From the NCBI RefSeq assembly GCF_001310815.1, contig NZ_BAZK01000014.1, positions 1 through 64,000 of the forward strand: a DNA stretch of 64,000 nt, in the 5' to 3' direction. The translations under genes and the position numbers were made by a program. The notes below the pieces were generated by a model. That model was given only the letters and a program-made list of their open reading frames with translations. It searched no databases and was not told where the DNA came from. Shown here piece by piece: positions 36,434-46,155 of the stretch (positions are counted from its first letter, which is position 1; every line of letters begins with the position of its first letter). Source of the DNA: Pseudovibrio denitrificans JCM 12308. Lineage in GTDB: Bacteria > Pseudomonadota > Alphaproteobacteria > Rhizobiales > Stappiaceae.

Positions 36434-37193
36434 GATTGCAGCAGTCTCCGGAGTTCCCCTTAGACGGAACAATTGTGCCGTCAGCCTTGTGGCTGTGGTC
36501 GTGATGATGGTGGTAGATCGCCAAAGACTGGGAGGCCGGATCACCAAACAGCTGCTTGTACGCATCTGAGGCGGCAACTTGTTCCGGCGCGCCGCTACAA
36601 CATACATGGCCGTTGAGGCAAACCACCGTATCCGTCTGCGCCATAACCACATGCAGATCGTGAGAGATGAGCAGAATACCGCAATTCAGCTCCTCACGGA
36701 TTTTGAGGATCAGGTTATAAAGTGCGATTTCACCGGAGTAGTCCACGCCCTGCACAGGTTCATCTAGCACCAGAAGGTCTGGTGCGCGTAGGATTGCACG
36801 GGCGAGCAACGCTCTTTGGTATTCCCCACCAGACAACTGCTGCACATTGGAATCTATGAGATGAGAGATGCCCGTCTTTTCCAGCACCGCATCGATTTCA
36901 CCCTTCGACGGTTTGGCTGTCAGGCTCATCAATCGGCGGACGGTGAGCGGCATGGTCCAGTCGATTGCAAGCTTTTGCGGGACGTAACCGACCTTGAGGT
37001 TCGGCTTGCGTTTGATTGATCCGGCATCAGCTTTCAGCACGCCCAGTGCCGTTTTTGCAGTTGTGCTTTTGCCAGCACCGTTTGGCCCGATGAGCGTAAC
37101 GATCTCGCCGGACTTCACATTTAATGAGACGTTCTGAATCAACCAGCGACCTTGCCGTTTGATCCCAACTCCATCCATTTCAATCAATTGCAC
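36426..37193 (-). CDS. znuC: zinc ABC transporter ATP-binding protein ZnuC
   Basis: ATPase of 255 residues with Walker A 'GPNGAGKST', Q-loop 'YVPQK', signature 'LSGGEYQRALLARA', Walker B 'LLVLDEPVQGVD' and the H-loop 'LISHDLHVV'. The tail is His-rich ('IYHHHHDHSHKADG'), which could bind zinc, as in other ZnuC proteins. GTG 37193 with GAGGTG upstream is chosen; an upstream ATG (37241) is less well placed. znuA, the periplasmic binding protein, is not in this window; in relatives it is often divergent from znuC. Confidence 0.9.
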   Translation of the reverse strand: MQLIEMDGVGIKRQGRWLIQNVSLNVKSGEIVTLIGPNGAGKSTTAKTALGVLKADAGSIKRKPNLKVGYVPQKLAIDWTMPLTVRRLMSLTAKPSKGEIDAVLEKTGISHLIDSNVQQLSGGEYQRALLARAILRAPDLLVLDEPVQGVDYSGEIALYNLILKIREELNCGILLISHDLHVVMAQTDTVVCLNGHVCCSGAPEQVAASDAYKQLFGDPASQSLAIYHHHHDHSHKADGTIVPSKGNSGDCCNHG

Positions 37194-37251
37194 GATAGGC
37201 ACCTCAACTCGTCGCGGGCAGCACCACGAAAGGGATGGCATTTATATGTTA

Positions 37252-37266
37252 CGTAATAATATAACA
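37252..37266. promoter_or_regulatory. candidate Zur box upstream of znuC
   Basis: CGTAATAATATAACA matches the known consensus TGTTATAATATAACA at 13 of 15 positions by eye. It lies about 60 bases before the znuC start, where a repressor would block transcription. Confidence 0.6.
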
Positions 37267-37298
37267 CAAATAAAATATTCGTTGATTTCACAATGGCA

Positions 37299-37326
37299 CA
37301 AAAAAGCCGGAGCAATGCCCCGGCTT
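37299..37326 (-). terminator. intrinsic terminator after uxuA
   Basis: AAGCCGG (37304-37310) pairs with CCGGCTT (37320-37326), followed on the minus strand by a T run. It separates uxuA from the zinc operon. Confidence 0.75.
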
Positions 37327-37354
37327 ATATGATGTTTGATTGCTGAAAGTTTGC

Positions 37355-38539
37355 TTATGCTGGCTCGCGCATTGCGCGGACTGCTGTTTCCACGCCGCGC
37401 AGTTCGGCCAAGCCACGCAGGCGGCCAACTGCTGGATAGCCCGGTGCGGACTTCATCTGCAGGTCTGACAGCATCGCGTGGCCGTGATCCGGGCGGAATG
37501 GGATCAGGTCATCTGAACCTGCTGCTTTTCTGCGCTCTTCTTCATCCACCAAAGCAGAGATCACGCCAACCATGTCAACGTCACCTGTCAGGTGATCAGC
37601 CTCATGGAAGGAAAGCGGGTTCTCCTCGCGCTTGGTTGCGCGCAGATGCACGAAGTGGATACGGTCGGCGTAGCGCTTCACGATGCCTACAAGATCATTA
37701 TCAGCCCGAACACCCAAAGAGCCAGTGCAGAATGTAAAGCCGTTTTCAGGAACATCGACTGCTTTCGAAATATACTCGTAGTCAGATTCAGTGGAACACA
37801 CGCGTGGCAGGCCAAGCAGTGGACGTGGCGGGTCGTCCGGGTGGATGGCCATAACAGCGCCAGCTTCAGCACATACCGGAATGACTTCCTTGAGGAACAA
37901 CGCGAGGTGCTCTCTCAGCTTGTCCGCATCGACGCCCTCATAGCGTTCCAGATGAGCGCGGATATCTGCTGTGGTGTAGGATTCTTCCGAACCTGGCAGG
38001 CCTGCGAGGATGGTTTTGACAAGACCGTCCTTATCTTCCTGCGTCATTCCTTCATACGCGGCAGTTGCGCGAGCGAGTTCTTCCTTTGAGTACTCATCCT
38101 TTGCATTTGGACGCTCAAGGATGAAGATATCGAAGGCAGTAAAGATGTCTGCATCAAAGCGCAGGCATGTGGCACCTGTTTCCAGCTCATACGCCAGATC
38201 GGTGCGGGTCCAGTCCAGAACGGGCATGAAGTTGTAGCAGATCTTGGTGATGCCGCAGGTCACCAGATTGCGGATGGATTGCTTATAAGTCTCAATGTAC
38301 TTTTGAAAGTCACCGGTGCGCGTTTTGATGTGCTCGTGGACCGGGATACTTTCAACAACAGACCAGACGAGACCCGCAGCTTCGATCTCATCTTTGCGCT
38401 TTTGAATTTCTTCAACTGGCCATACTTCGCCATTCGGGATGTGATGGAGAGCGGTGACAATGCCCGTTGCCCCTGCTTGCCGAACATCTGCGAGAGTGAC
38501 CGGATCGTGTGGGCCATACCAGCGCCAAGTCTGTTCCAT
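37355..38539 (-). CDS. uxuA: mannonate dehydratase UxuA
   Basis: Enzyme of 394 residues that dehydrates D-mannonate to 2-keto-3-deoxygluconate. It starts '[45 protein letters not shown]'. Metal-binding and active-site segments include '[16 protein letters not shown]', '[13 protein letters not shown]' and '[10 protein letters not shown]', followed by '[13 protein letters not shown]'. ATG 38539 starts at the family N-terminus; the upstream in-frame bases are not conserved. It is the last gene of a leftward operon with the GntR regulator and gusA. Confidence 0.93.
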   Translation of the reverse strand: MEQTWRWYGPHDPVTLADVRQAGATGIVTALHHIPNGEVWPVEEIQKRKDEIEAAGLVWSVVESIPVHEHIKTRTGDFQKYIETYKQSIRNLVTCGITKICYNFMPVLDWTRTDLAYELETGATCLRFDADIFTAFDIFILERPNAKDEYSKEELARATAAYEGMTQEDKDGLVKTILAGLPGSEESYTTADIRAHLERYEGVDADKLREHLALFLKEVIPVCAEAGAVMAIHPDDPPRPLLGLPRVCSTESDYEYISKAVDVPENGFTFCTGSLGVRADNDLVGIVKRYADRIHFVHLRATKREENPLSFHEADHLTGDVDMVGVISALVDEEERRKAAGSDDLIPFRPDHGHAMLSDLQMKSAPGYPAVGRLRGLAELRGVETAVRAMREPA

Positions 38540-38597
38540 GTTTAGCTCTTTGCTTTTCAAATTTTGGGGCCGGAGCCCGGTTAACATTTCATGTCGG

Positions 38598-39361
38598 TTA
38601 TTTTTTGAGATCGTTCACCGCAGCCAGCGGGTCCGTATCAAACAGGTACGCATCAAATGACGGATCATCGACGTCAGAAAGTTCCAGCAGTGTCATTCGC
38701 ACATTCTCAAGGTGCTGCCACATGGCTTGCCGGGCCATTTGCGGATCACGGCACTGCAACGCTGTGAGGATTGCCTGGTGATCGTCCAGCCACTTCTTCT
38801 GATAGCCTCTGTCAAAAATGCGCTGGTGCAGCTGCTCCCACATGCGGGAGCGTTTGCGAAGCGTCCAGAGGTGCTCAACAGACTCTGTCAGGACCGAGTT
38901 CTGGCTCGCCTGAGCAACCAGACGGTGGAACTCTTCATCCGCCTTATGGCTTCCTGAACCGGACTCGATTTCATCCCGTTCTTTGGCCAGTGTTTCACGC
39001 ATCTGGATGATGTCGCTTTGGTCGCCATTGTTGCGGCAAAGGCTGCGATGTTGCTTTCGAGAAGCTGGCGGGCTTGCAGCAGTTCAAATGGACCGATATC
39101 CGTTTCCAACGCGCTGTCCGGAGTGACATCCCCCGGAAGACGGAGAACATAAGTGCCAGACCCTTTGCGCACATCCACGAGCCCCTGCACTTCGAGCATG
39201 ATCATGGCATCTCTGACCAATGACCGGCTCACGCCCAGATCCTCAGAAATCTTGCGCTCTGTGGGGAGCTTGTCACCAATGGCAAAGGCACCATTCGCCA
39301 AATCGCGAACCAGCTCTTCTGCCACATCCTGATAACGTCTTCTGTTCGGGTCTAATGTCAT
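38598..39361 (-). CDS. GntR/FadR family regulator of uronate genes (frame break)
   Basis: Regulator of about 254 residues. The N-terminal winged helix is '[57 protein letters not shown]', and a FadR-type C-terminal helical domain (FCD) includes '[15 protein letters not shown]'. The frame breaks near 39018; one A missing from an A run restores '[20 protein letters not shown]'. It lies between uxuA and gusA, so it is the likely UxuR/ExuR-type repressor of this locus, acting on the palindrome at 41619. The inducer would be a uronate intermediate such as fructuronate. Confidence 0.8.
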
Positions 39362-39374
39362 GGTGCAATCCAGA

Positions 39375-41173
39375 TCAGTTTTTCGCTTTCAGCTCTGCAT
39401 AAAAATCTGCAAGAAGTTTGAAGGCTGTTTTCTTTGTTTTCTTGTCTGAGGCTATCAGGCCTTTGCGGTTCCAGCCCTGCTGGAACATGTTTTGTCGGCG
39501 TTCCACACGGAAATCATAGAGAATCCATGGCGAGATGCCCTTCACGAATTCTCGCTGGCGCAAGGTGGCAATCTGCTTGCGATAGACCTCGGCCATGTAA
39601 CTCTCGCTGAAGAAGCCCTTTTCCAACTTGCCTTCACCGATGTAACCATCTGCGCCAGTTTCGGAGATAACAACGGGCTTACCGGGGTCGGAGTTGTCGA
39701 GGAAGTCGATCAAATCGTCAAAGTTCTCTTCATACCAGCCGTAGTACTCGTTGATACCGATCACGTTGATGTGCTGGATCAGGCGATCTTCAATGCGGTT
39801 CTTGGTGTGGTTTACGAGGCAAGCGGCTGAGGTCAGGCGCGTAGGTCCATATCTCTCGCGGTATCCACCAGATGCTTCATGAAGGAGAGACGTTCGTCTG
39901 TATCCGGGTTTTCGTTCCCAACAGACCAGATGACGACGGAGGCCCTGTTGCGGTCTCGCTTGATCAGCTCCTGAAGCTGGTTGCTGGCGTCTTTAAGGGT
40001 ATCCGGGTTCTTGAAGTCGATTGCCCAGTAGACCGGAATCTCTTCCCAAAGCAGAATGCCTTCGCGGTCTGCCATTTTGGCGGCACGTTCGTCGTGCGGG
40101 TAATGGGCGAAGCGCATGAAATTGCAGTTCAGTTCTTTGGCATGCTGGAAGCGTTGCTCCAGATCTTCATCACGCAGCACTTTGCCGGTGAACTCATCAT
40201 CTTCATGGACAGAAATACCGCGGAAGAAAATCGGTTTTCCGTTCAGGAGAATATCCGTGCCGATTTGCTCAATCTGGCGGAACCCGATCTGATCTTCAAT
40301 GCGATCTGCACTGAGTGTTGCAGATACGCTGTAGAGGCGAGGGTTTTCTGGTGACCAGAGTTCTGGCTTTGCTGGAATGGTCAGCTTGCCGAAACCATCC
40401 TGATCGATAGGGACTTCGACTTTGATGCCCAGCTCTGCCAGCTCAACAATTACAGGTGTCTTATCTGGCCCATTCACTTGTAACTCAACCGCGATTTTGT
40501 CGTAGGAGCTATCGGGAACCAGATAGACGAAGAAATCTGAAATGAGTGTCTTTGGGGTTCTGTAGAGTTCTACATCTCTGTAGATGCCACCGTAATTGAA
40601 CCAATCGGTGTTGCGCATCGGCACACGGTCGAGTGTGCGGGTGTTGTTGACACACAGCATCAACCAATTACGGCCCTGCTTCGCTTGCTTGGTGAGCTCA
40701 ACATTGAATGGGGTGGAGCCACCATAGTGGTTGCCGAGGAACTCTCCGTTGAGGAACACCTTACAATCATACTGAGCGGCCCCTACTCTCAGGAACAAGC
40801 GCTCATCATCAGGCTGCTCGTCCAGATCCAGCGGGCGCGTGTACCACGCGCTGCCTTCAAAGAAGTACCACTTATCTTTGAGCATGGACCAGCAAGATGG
40901 GACCGGAACGGTTTCACCTACATATGGGTCGTAGTCGTACGGTTCTGTTTTTTCTTCTGGAGCTTCTGGAGTGAACGAGAACCACTTTTGGCGCAGGCCT
41001 GTGTCCAGAAGGTCGACACAGAAGTTCCATTCTCCGTTCAGCGACTCAGATTTACGACCGCCAGTGAAAATCAAGGTGCTGCTGTTCAGATTCTGCGTGT
41101 TGAAGGGGTCGTCATAGTCCTCATCATGCAGGCAAGCCAGGCCGTTGTCGGCACCTTCCATCCGCTCAAGCAT
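39375..41173 (-). CDS. beta-glucuronidase, GH2 family (frame break)
   Basis: Glycosidase of about 600 residues, with a GH2 sugar-binding domain (about 40-200), an Ig-like domain, and a TIM barrel. Sites: 'SVVIWSVGNENPD' holds the acid/base Glu, and 'PVVISETGADG' holds the nucleophile Glu. 'NCNFMRFAHYPHDE' matches GusA-type enzymes ('RTSHYP'). A break near 39838 (one C missing) joins 'MDLRALTSAACLVNHTKNRI'. GAGGA supports ATG 41173. No signal peptide is seen, so it is cytoplasmic and acts on imported glucuronides, releasing glucuronate for UxaC. Beta-galactosidase is a less likely alternative given the neighbours. Confidence 0.82.
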
Positions 41174-41176
41174 CAC

Positions 41177-41829
41177 TGATCCTCATTGACCAATACCGGT
41201 TTCGTCGTTCTTGGGACATCAGTCCAAGTTGGTCGACCTATTTATGCATCCTCCAGATGACAGGGAACTTTTGCTTTTGAATTGCAACCCTCACCAACAG
41301 GACACCCTTCCACTCATTGAGCTGCGAATGCTCCTTCTGATGGTCAGCAAATCATCTGCCGCTACTCTCAACCTACTGTATTCAATAGATTAAACACCTG
41401 ACTGAGAGCTTTTTCCCACTTCCTCCGGGTTTGCACTTGCCTTTCAGAAATCTACCAGTGGTTGGTACTTGGGTAACCTCTTCATCTTTCTTAAGAATCA
41501 AGAGGCCAGCGCCAAACCGGCGGTTTTGTTGAAAGGTGAAGAAAGGAGATCAACCAAACCTCTCTCCACACATGCCACATTTCTACAAAACTGCGACATT
41601 GTCAAACCATTTTATCATATTGGTTGACCAATAATCAAAAATCAGCAATTAATTAGGAGAGAGGTAATTTAATTGGATTCATTGGATATCCGTAGATCTG
41701 CAGATCTCCAGCTGAAACCCTCTCACGAATTCAATAGTTCCTGAACAACCCCTCAGGAGAAATTGGTCGCCCACTGCAGATTCTTTCTGCATACTAAGCC
41801 CGCGCCCTCACCTAGATTAGGGAATTAAA
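41177..41829. other. divergent control region between gusA and dctQ
   Basis: About 650 bases without a supported gene. It holds the palindrome at 41619-41632 and a half-site like ATTGACCAAT at 41185-41194. A TRAP solute-binding gene would be expected here but is not present. Confidence 0.5.
41619..41632. promoter_or_regulatory. candidate UxuR/ExuR-type operator
   Basis: A perfect palindrome ATTGGT-TG-ACCAAT. It matches the TGGT-N2-ACCA core of FadR-family GntR sites and the enterobacterial UxuR/ExuR consensus (ATTGGTATACCAAT) except for the centre. It lies between the two divergent uronate operons. Confidence 0.65.
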
Positions 41830-42354
41830 ATGCAAGCGCTGACCAAAATAGTTAACACGATCCTGAAGGCCGTCACCGTGTCGGTTTTTGTGGTGCTCGT
41901 GGTGTGTGTGGTTTGGCAGGTTTTCTCGAGATACGTTCTTGGAACTCCAAGCACCGTGACCGATGAACTCGCTCGTTTCATGTTTATGTGGATCGGCCTG
42001 ATTGGTGCGGCCTATACGCTCGGAATGCGAAGACACCTGGCCATTGATCTGCTGACCGGCTCTTTGACCGGCAAACGGAAACTGCTTTCAGATTACTTCA
42101 TCGTTCTGGCGATCGCCTTCTTCTCAGGTGTTGTCATGCTTTATGGCGGCGGGCAACTGGTTATGAAGACGCTCGCCAATGGGCAAGTCTCTCCCGCTCT
42201 CCGCATTCCAATGGGCTACATCTACGCAGCCATCCCGTTCTCTGGCGGCATCATGCTGTTCTACTGCGTTGAGTTCTTCCTTGGTCTTGTTAACGGCACA
42301 GGTACAGGTCCAAACGACCAGATGCCTGACGCTGCTGATACTGCTGCTAAATAA
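41830..42354 (+). CDS. TRAP transporter small permease DctQ
   Basis: A 174-residue membrane subunit with four hydrophobic helices. It has 'FSRYVLGTPSTVTDELARFMFMWIGLIGAAYTLGMRRHLAIDLL', which is the DctQ family pattern. ATG 41830 follows TAGGGAAT. It pairs with the large subunit 11 bases downstream. Neighbours suggest a uronate or glucuronide as substrate. The periplasmic DctP partner is missing from the locus. Confidence 0.9.
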   Translation: MQALTKIVNTILKAVTVSVFVVLVVCVVWQVFSRYVLGTPSTVTDELARFMFMWIGLIGAAYTLGMRRHLAIDLLTGSLTGKRKLLSDYFIVLAIAFFSGVVMLYGGGQLVMKTLANGQVSPALRIPMGYIYAAIPFSGGIMLFYCVEFFLGLVNGTGTGPNDQMPDAADTAAK

Positions 42355-42365
42355 GAGTAAGTCTG

Positions 42366-43688
42366 ATGGAATTTTTAAGTAGTGAGCTTCAAAGCGGTCT
42401 TATTCTGTTCGGTGTATTTGGTGTTCTGGTTACCCTTGGGGTGCCGATCTCCTTTGCCATCGGGCTGGCAGCAACGGCGACAATCACCTTTCTGATCTCT
42501 TTTGATCAAGCACTCTTTGTTGTTTCGCAGAAGATGGCGAGTGGCCTAGACAGCTTCACGCTGCTGGCGATCCCGTTCTTCATCCTTGCTGGTAACATCA
42601 TGAACTCCGGCGGCATCGCACGGCGTTTGATTGAGCTGGCAAAGATCGTGGGTGGCCGGTTGCCGGGTGCTCTGGCACACGTCAATGTGCTGGCGAATAT
42701 GCTGTTTGGCTCCATTTCCGGTTCTGCTGTGGCTTCTGCTGCTGCAATCGGCGGCATCATGTCTCCGCTTCAACGCAAAGAAGGATATGATCCAGCCTTC
42801 TCTGCAGCTGTAAACGCGGCTTCCTGCCCAACTGGCATGCTGATCCCACCTTCTTCCACCCTGATCGTTTACTCTCTGATTTCCGGTGGCACCTCGGTCG
42901 CAACGCTGTTCGTTGCTGGCTATCTGCCGGGTATTCTGATGGGTCTTGGTGTGATGGTTGTGGCTGGTATCGTTGCGACGAAACGCGGTTATCCATTGAT
43001 CCCGCTGCCAAGCTTCAAAGAGATCATCTTCAAGATTGCAGATGCATTCCTGCCATTGTTGCTCATCTTCATCATCATGGGCGGCATTATCGGCGGTGTA
43101 TTCACCGCAACCGAGGCTTCTGCTGTGGCAGTGGTTTACACTCTACTGCTCGCCGTTGGTATCTACCGCGAAGTGAAGATCACTGATCTGCCAACCATCA
43201 TCCTTGAGAGCGCGATCACCAGTTCCATTGTACTGCTGTTGATTGGTTGTTCCATAGGCATGTCCTGGGCGATGACCTTCTCTGACATTCCGTATGCGAT
43301 TGGTGAAGCACTGGCGAACGTCTCTGAAAATCCGTTCATTATCATGCTTGTGATCAACATCTGCTTGCTGGTGATTGGGACTTTCATGGACATGACGCCT
43401 GCCCTGCTGATCTTCACTCCAATCTTCCTGCCTGTTGCGACTGAGCTTGGAATGGATCCTGTGCACTTTGGCATCATGATGACTTACAACCTGTGCATCG
43501 GCATCATCACACCGCCAGTGGGTAGTGCGCTGTTCATCAGCTGCTCCGTGGGCAAGGTGGCTATTCAGGATCTGATCAAACCAATGCTACCGTTCTATGC
43601 AGCGGTGATCTCCATCCTGATGCTCGTGACCTTCATTCCTGAAATCAGCCTGTTCCTGCCACGCGTCATTCTTGGCTATGGCGGATAA
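42366..43688 (+). CDS. TRAP transporter large permease DctM
   Basis: A 440-residue integral membrane protein with about twelve helices. It has 'LLAIPFFILAGNIMNSGGIARRLI', 'GSISGSAVASAAAIGGIM', 'AASCPTGMLIPPSSTLIVYSLISGGTSV' and 'NLCIGIITPPVGSALFISCSV', all DctM family landmarks. It uses a Na+ gradient to move the ligand brought by a DctP-type binding protein. Confidence 0.92.
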   Translation: MEFLSSELQSGLILFGVFGVLVTLGVPISFAIGLAATATITFLISFDQALFVVSQKMASGLDSFTLLAIPFFILAGNIMNSGGIARRLIELAKIVGGRLPGALAHVNVLANMLFGSISGSAVASAAAIGGIMSPLQRKEGYDPAFSAAVNAASCPTGMLIPPSSTLIVYSLISGGTSVATLFVAGYLPGILMGLGVMVVAGIVATKRGYPLIPLPSFKEIIFKIADAFLPLLLIFIIMGGIIGGVFTATEASAVAVVYTLLLAVGIYREVKITDLPTIILESAITSSIVLLLIGCSIGMSWAMTFSDIPYAIGEALANVSENPFIIMLVINICLLVIGTFMDMTPALLIFTPIFLPVATELGMDPVHFGIMMTYNLCIGIITPPVGSALFISCSVGKVAIQDLIKPMLPFYAAVISILMLVTFIPEISLFLPRVILGYGG

Positions 43689-43740
43689 CAGACAGAAACC
43701 AAGCAACCATAACAACAACCCAATAACTGGTTGAAGTATA

Positions 43741-46140
43741 ATGAAAACGCTTCGTAAGTGGTCCTATATCGAGACCGAACAGAACCGAATTGATCTACTT
43801 GTGGATGACAAGCACCTGCTCTCTCTGTTCGTTCTTGAAGACAAGCTTGTTCGGGTTCTTTTACGCAAGAATGGAGAGTTTAGACAAGGACGGACCTGGT
43901 CCATCACACCGGCTGAAACACCAATGCCGTTTGAAGGTCGGTCCCGTCTTTCTGTTGAAGGGTTCTCTCTTCCAGAGTTCAAGCAGGAGCTTACGGAGGA
44001 TGCATTGGTTCTGGAGACGCGGGCTTTGCGCGTCTCCGTGAAAACACCGCTTCAGATTATCTGGGAGGCGAAGAGCGAGGACGGGTCTTATCAGGTCATT
44101 GCCTGCGAGCGTCCAACAGGCGCTTACATGGTGGGTGTGAAGGACAACAAGAACTCACACTTCTTCAATCAACCTGCGGATGATCGGATTTATGGACTGG
44201 GCGAAAAAGCTGGCAACCTTTTGCGTAATGGCCGTCGCTATGAAATGCGCAATCTGGATGCAATGGGCTATGATGCAGAGACCACTGATCCGCTTTACAA
44301 GCATTTGCCATTTACTTTGACCCGTACCGGCTCTGGTATTTCCTATGGCGTGTTCTACGATAATCTGGCGAGTTGCTGGTTCGATCTGGGAAACGAGATC
44401 GACAATTACCATCGGCCTTACAGATCATATCGGGCTGAAGATGGCGATCTGGATTACTATTTCATGCTCGGCCCTTCCCTGCTGGAGGTGACCAAAACGC
44501 AAGTCTGGCTGACGGGCAAGCACATCTTCCCACCTAAGTGGAGCCTCGGGTATTCCGGGTCTACCATGTACTACACCGATGCAGACAATGCGCAGGAGCA
44601 GTTGGAGGGCTTTGTAGACCTGATCAAGGAACACGCCATTCCATGCGACAGTTTTCAGCTTTCATCCGGTTACACATCCATCGGCACGAAACGTTATGTG
44701 TTCAATTGGAACTATGAGAAATGTCCTGATCCCAAGGCTATGACTTCTAAGTTTCTGGATGCGGGCGTACATCTGGCAGCCAACATCAAGCCGTGCCTAT
44801 TGCAGGACCACCCGATGTATGAGGATGTAGCTGCGAAGGGTCTGTTTATTCGAGACAGTAAAGCCAATCAGCCTGAGAGGTCGTTGTTCTGGGATGATGA
44901 AGGCTCTCACCTCGACTTTACTAATCCGGAGACTGTCAGCTGGTGGAAGGCGAATGTCACTCAGCAGTTGCTTGAGCGAGGGATTGGTTCAACCTGGAAC
45001 GACAACAACGAGTATGAGATCTGGGATTTCTCAGCTCGGTGTCAGGGGTTTGGTGAAGAAATCGAAGTTGGGCTTATCCGACCACTGCATTCCTTCCTCA
45101 TGATGCGCGCATCCTTTGAGGCGCAGGTTGAGTATGCGCCCGAGGAACGCCCTTACCTCATCTCCCGCAGTGGCTGCCCTGGCTTGCAGCGCTATGTTCA
45201 GACCTGGACAGGCGACAACCGGACGGGTTGGAACAACCTGAAATACAACATCCGCATGGGCCTCGGGCTTTCCATGTCTGGCATCTACAATGTTGGTCAT
45301 GATGTTGGTGGGTTCTCCGGGCCTCGCCCTGATCCAGAGCTGTTTGTTCGTTGGGTTCAGAATGGTGTGATGCATCCGCGCTTTACGATCCATTCTTGGA
45401 ATGATGATGCCACTGTCAATGAAGCCTGGATGTATCCGGAAGTGACGCCGCTCATTCGCAATGCGATCCAACTGCGTCAGTATCTGATGCCGTATTTCTA
45501 CACCATGCTACACGACATGCATGTGATGGACGAGCCGCTGCTTCGCCCGACATTCCTTGATCACGAAGGGGATGAGCGCACCTTTGCAGAGACTGATGAC
45601 TATCTGCTTGGCAGGGATCTGCTGATTGCATCCGTGGTTGAGCAAGGCGCGACAACGCGTGAGGTTTATCTGCCGGATAATGGCGATGGATGGTATGAGT
45701 TCGATACAGGCGCGTATCACAAGGGCGGACAGACGATCGTTGTTGATGCTCCCTTGGAACGCCTGCCACTGTTTGTACGGGCTGGCACTGTTCTGCCGCT
45801 CGCCAATGCAACGGCAAAGAACACCACAGAGTGTGATCTGAACGCACTGGCGATCTTCCCATTCCAGGGCACAGGAAAGCGTGAGCTGGCTGTATTTGAG
45901 GATGATGGCATCAGTCATAAATGGCTGGAAGGTGAGCACAGCACCTTGCACATGGTTCTCTCCAGCACTTCCGATGAGCAAACCTTAACTCTGTGTCGCA
46001 GTGGCTCCCTCAAGACTGATGGACGAGACATCTCCGTCTTCATCAAAGGCCGCTCTCCAAATGGGCTGGTTCCGATTGTGGTCGTGAACGGACAGCCGAT
46101 TTCAAACGACACCCACACTTTCTTCCTCAATGAGCTTTGA
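43741..46140 (+). CDS. GH31 family glycoside hydrolase
   Basis: Enzyme of 799 residues with an N-terminal beta domain, the GH31 TIM barrel (about 270-600) and C-terminal beta domains. 'GIGSTWNDNNEYEIWD' holds the catalytic nucleophile Asp, and 'LISRSGCPGLQRYVQTWTGDN' lies around the acid/base segment. It is cytoplasmic (no signal peptide). GH31 enzymes cut alpha-glucosides, alpha-xylosides or related sugars. Located between the TRAP genes and uxuB, it may act on an alpha-linked uronic acid-containing oligosaccharide; the bond cannot be told from sequence. Confidence 0.88.
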   Translation: MKTLRKWSYIETEQNRIDLLVDDKHLLSLFVLEDKLVRVLLRKNGEFRQGRTWSITPAETPMPFEGRSRLSVEGFSLPEFKQELTEDALVLETRALRVSVKTPLQIIWEAKSEDGSYQVIACERPTGAYMVGVKDNKNSHFFNQPADDRIYGLGEKAGNLLRNGRRYEMRNLDAMGYDAETTDPLYKHLPFTLTRTGSGISYGVFYDNLASCWFDLGNEIDNYHRPYRSYRAEDGDLDYYFMLGPSLLEVTKTQVWLTGKHIFPPKWSLGYSGSTMYYTDADNAQEQLEGFVDLIKEHAIPCDSFQLSSGYTSIGTKRYVFNWNYEKCPDPKAMTSKFLDAGVHLAANIKPCLLQDHPMYEDVAAKGLFIRDSKANQPERSLFWDDEGSHLDFTNPETVSWWKANVTQQLLERGIGSTWNDNNEYEIWDFSARCQGFGEEIEVGLIRPLHSFLMMRASFEAQVEYAPEERPYLISRSGCPGLQRYVQTWTGDNRTGWNNLKYNIRMGLGLSMSGIYNVGHDVGGFSGPRPDPELFVRWVQNGVMHPRFTIHSWNDDATVNEAWMYPEVTPLIRNAIQLRQYLMPYFYTMLHDMHVMDEPLLRPTFLDHEGDERTFAETDDYLLGRDLLIASVVEQGATTREVYLPDNGDGWYEFDTGAYHKGGQTIVVDAPLERLPLFVRAGTVLPLANATAKNTTECDLNALAIFPFQGTGKRELAVFEDDGISHKWLEGEHSTLHMVLSSTSDEQTLTLCRSGSLKTDGRDISVFIKGRSPNGLVPIVVVNGQPISNDTHTFFLNEL

Positions 46141-46155
46141 TAAGGCCCACCTTCT

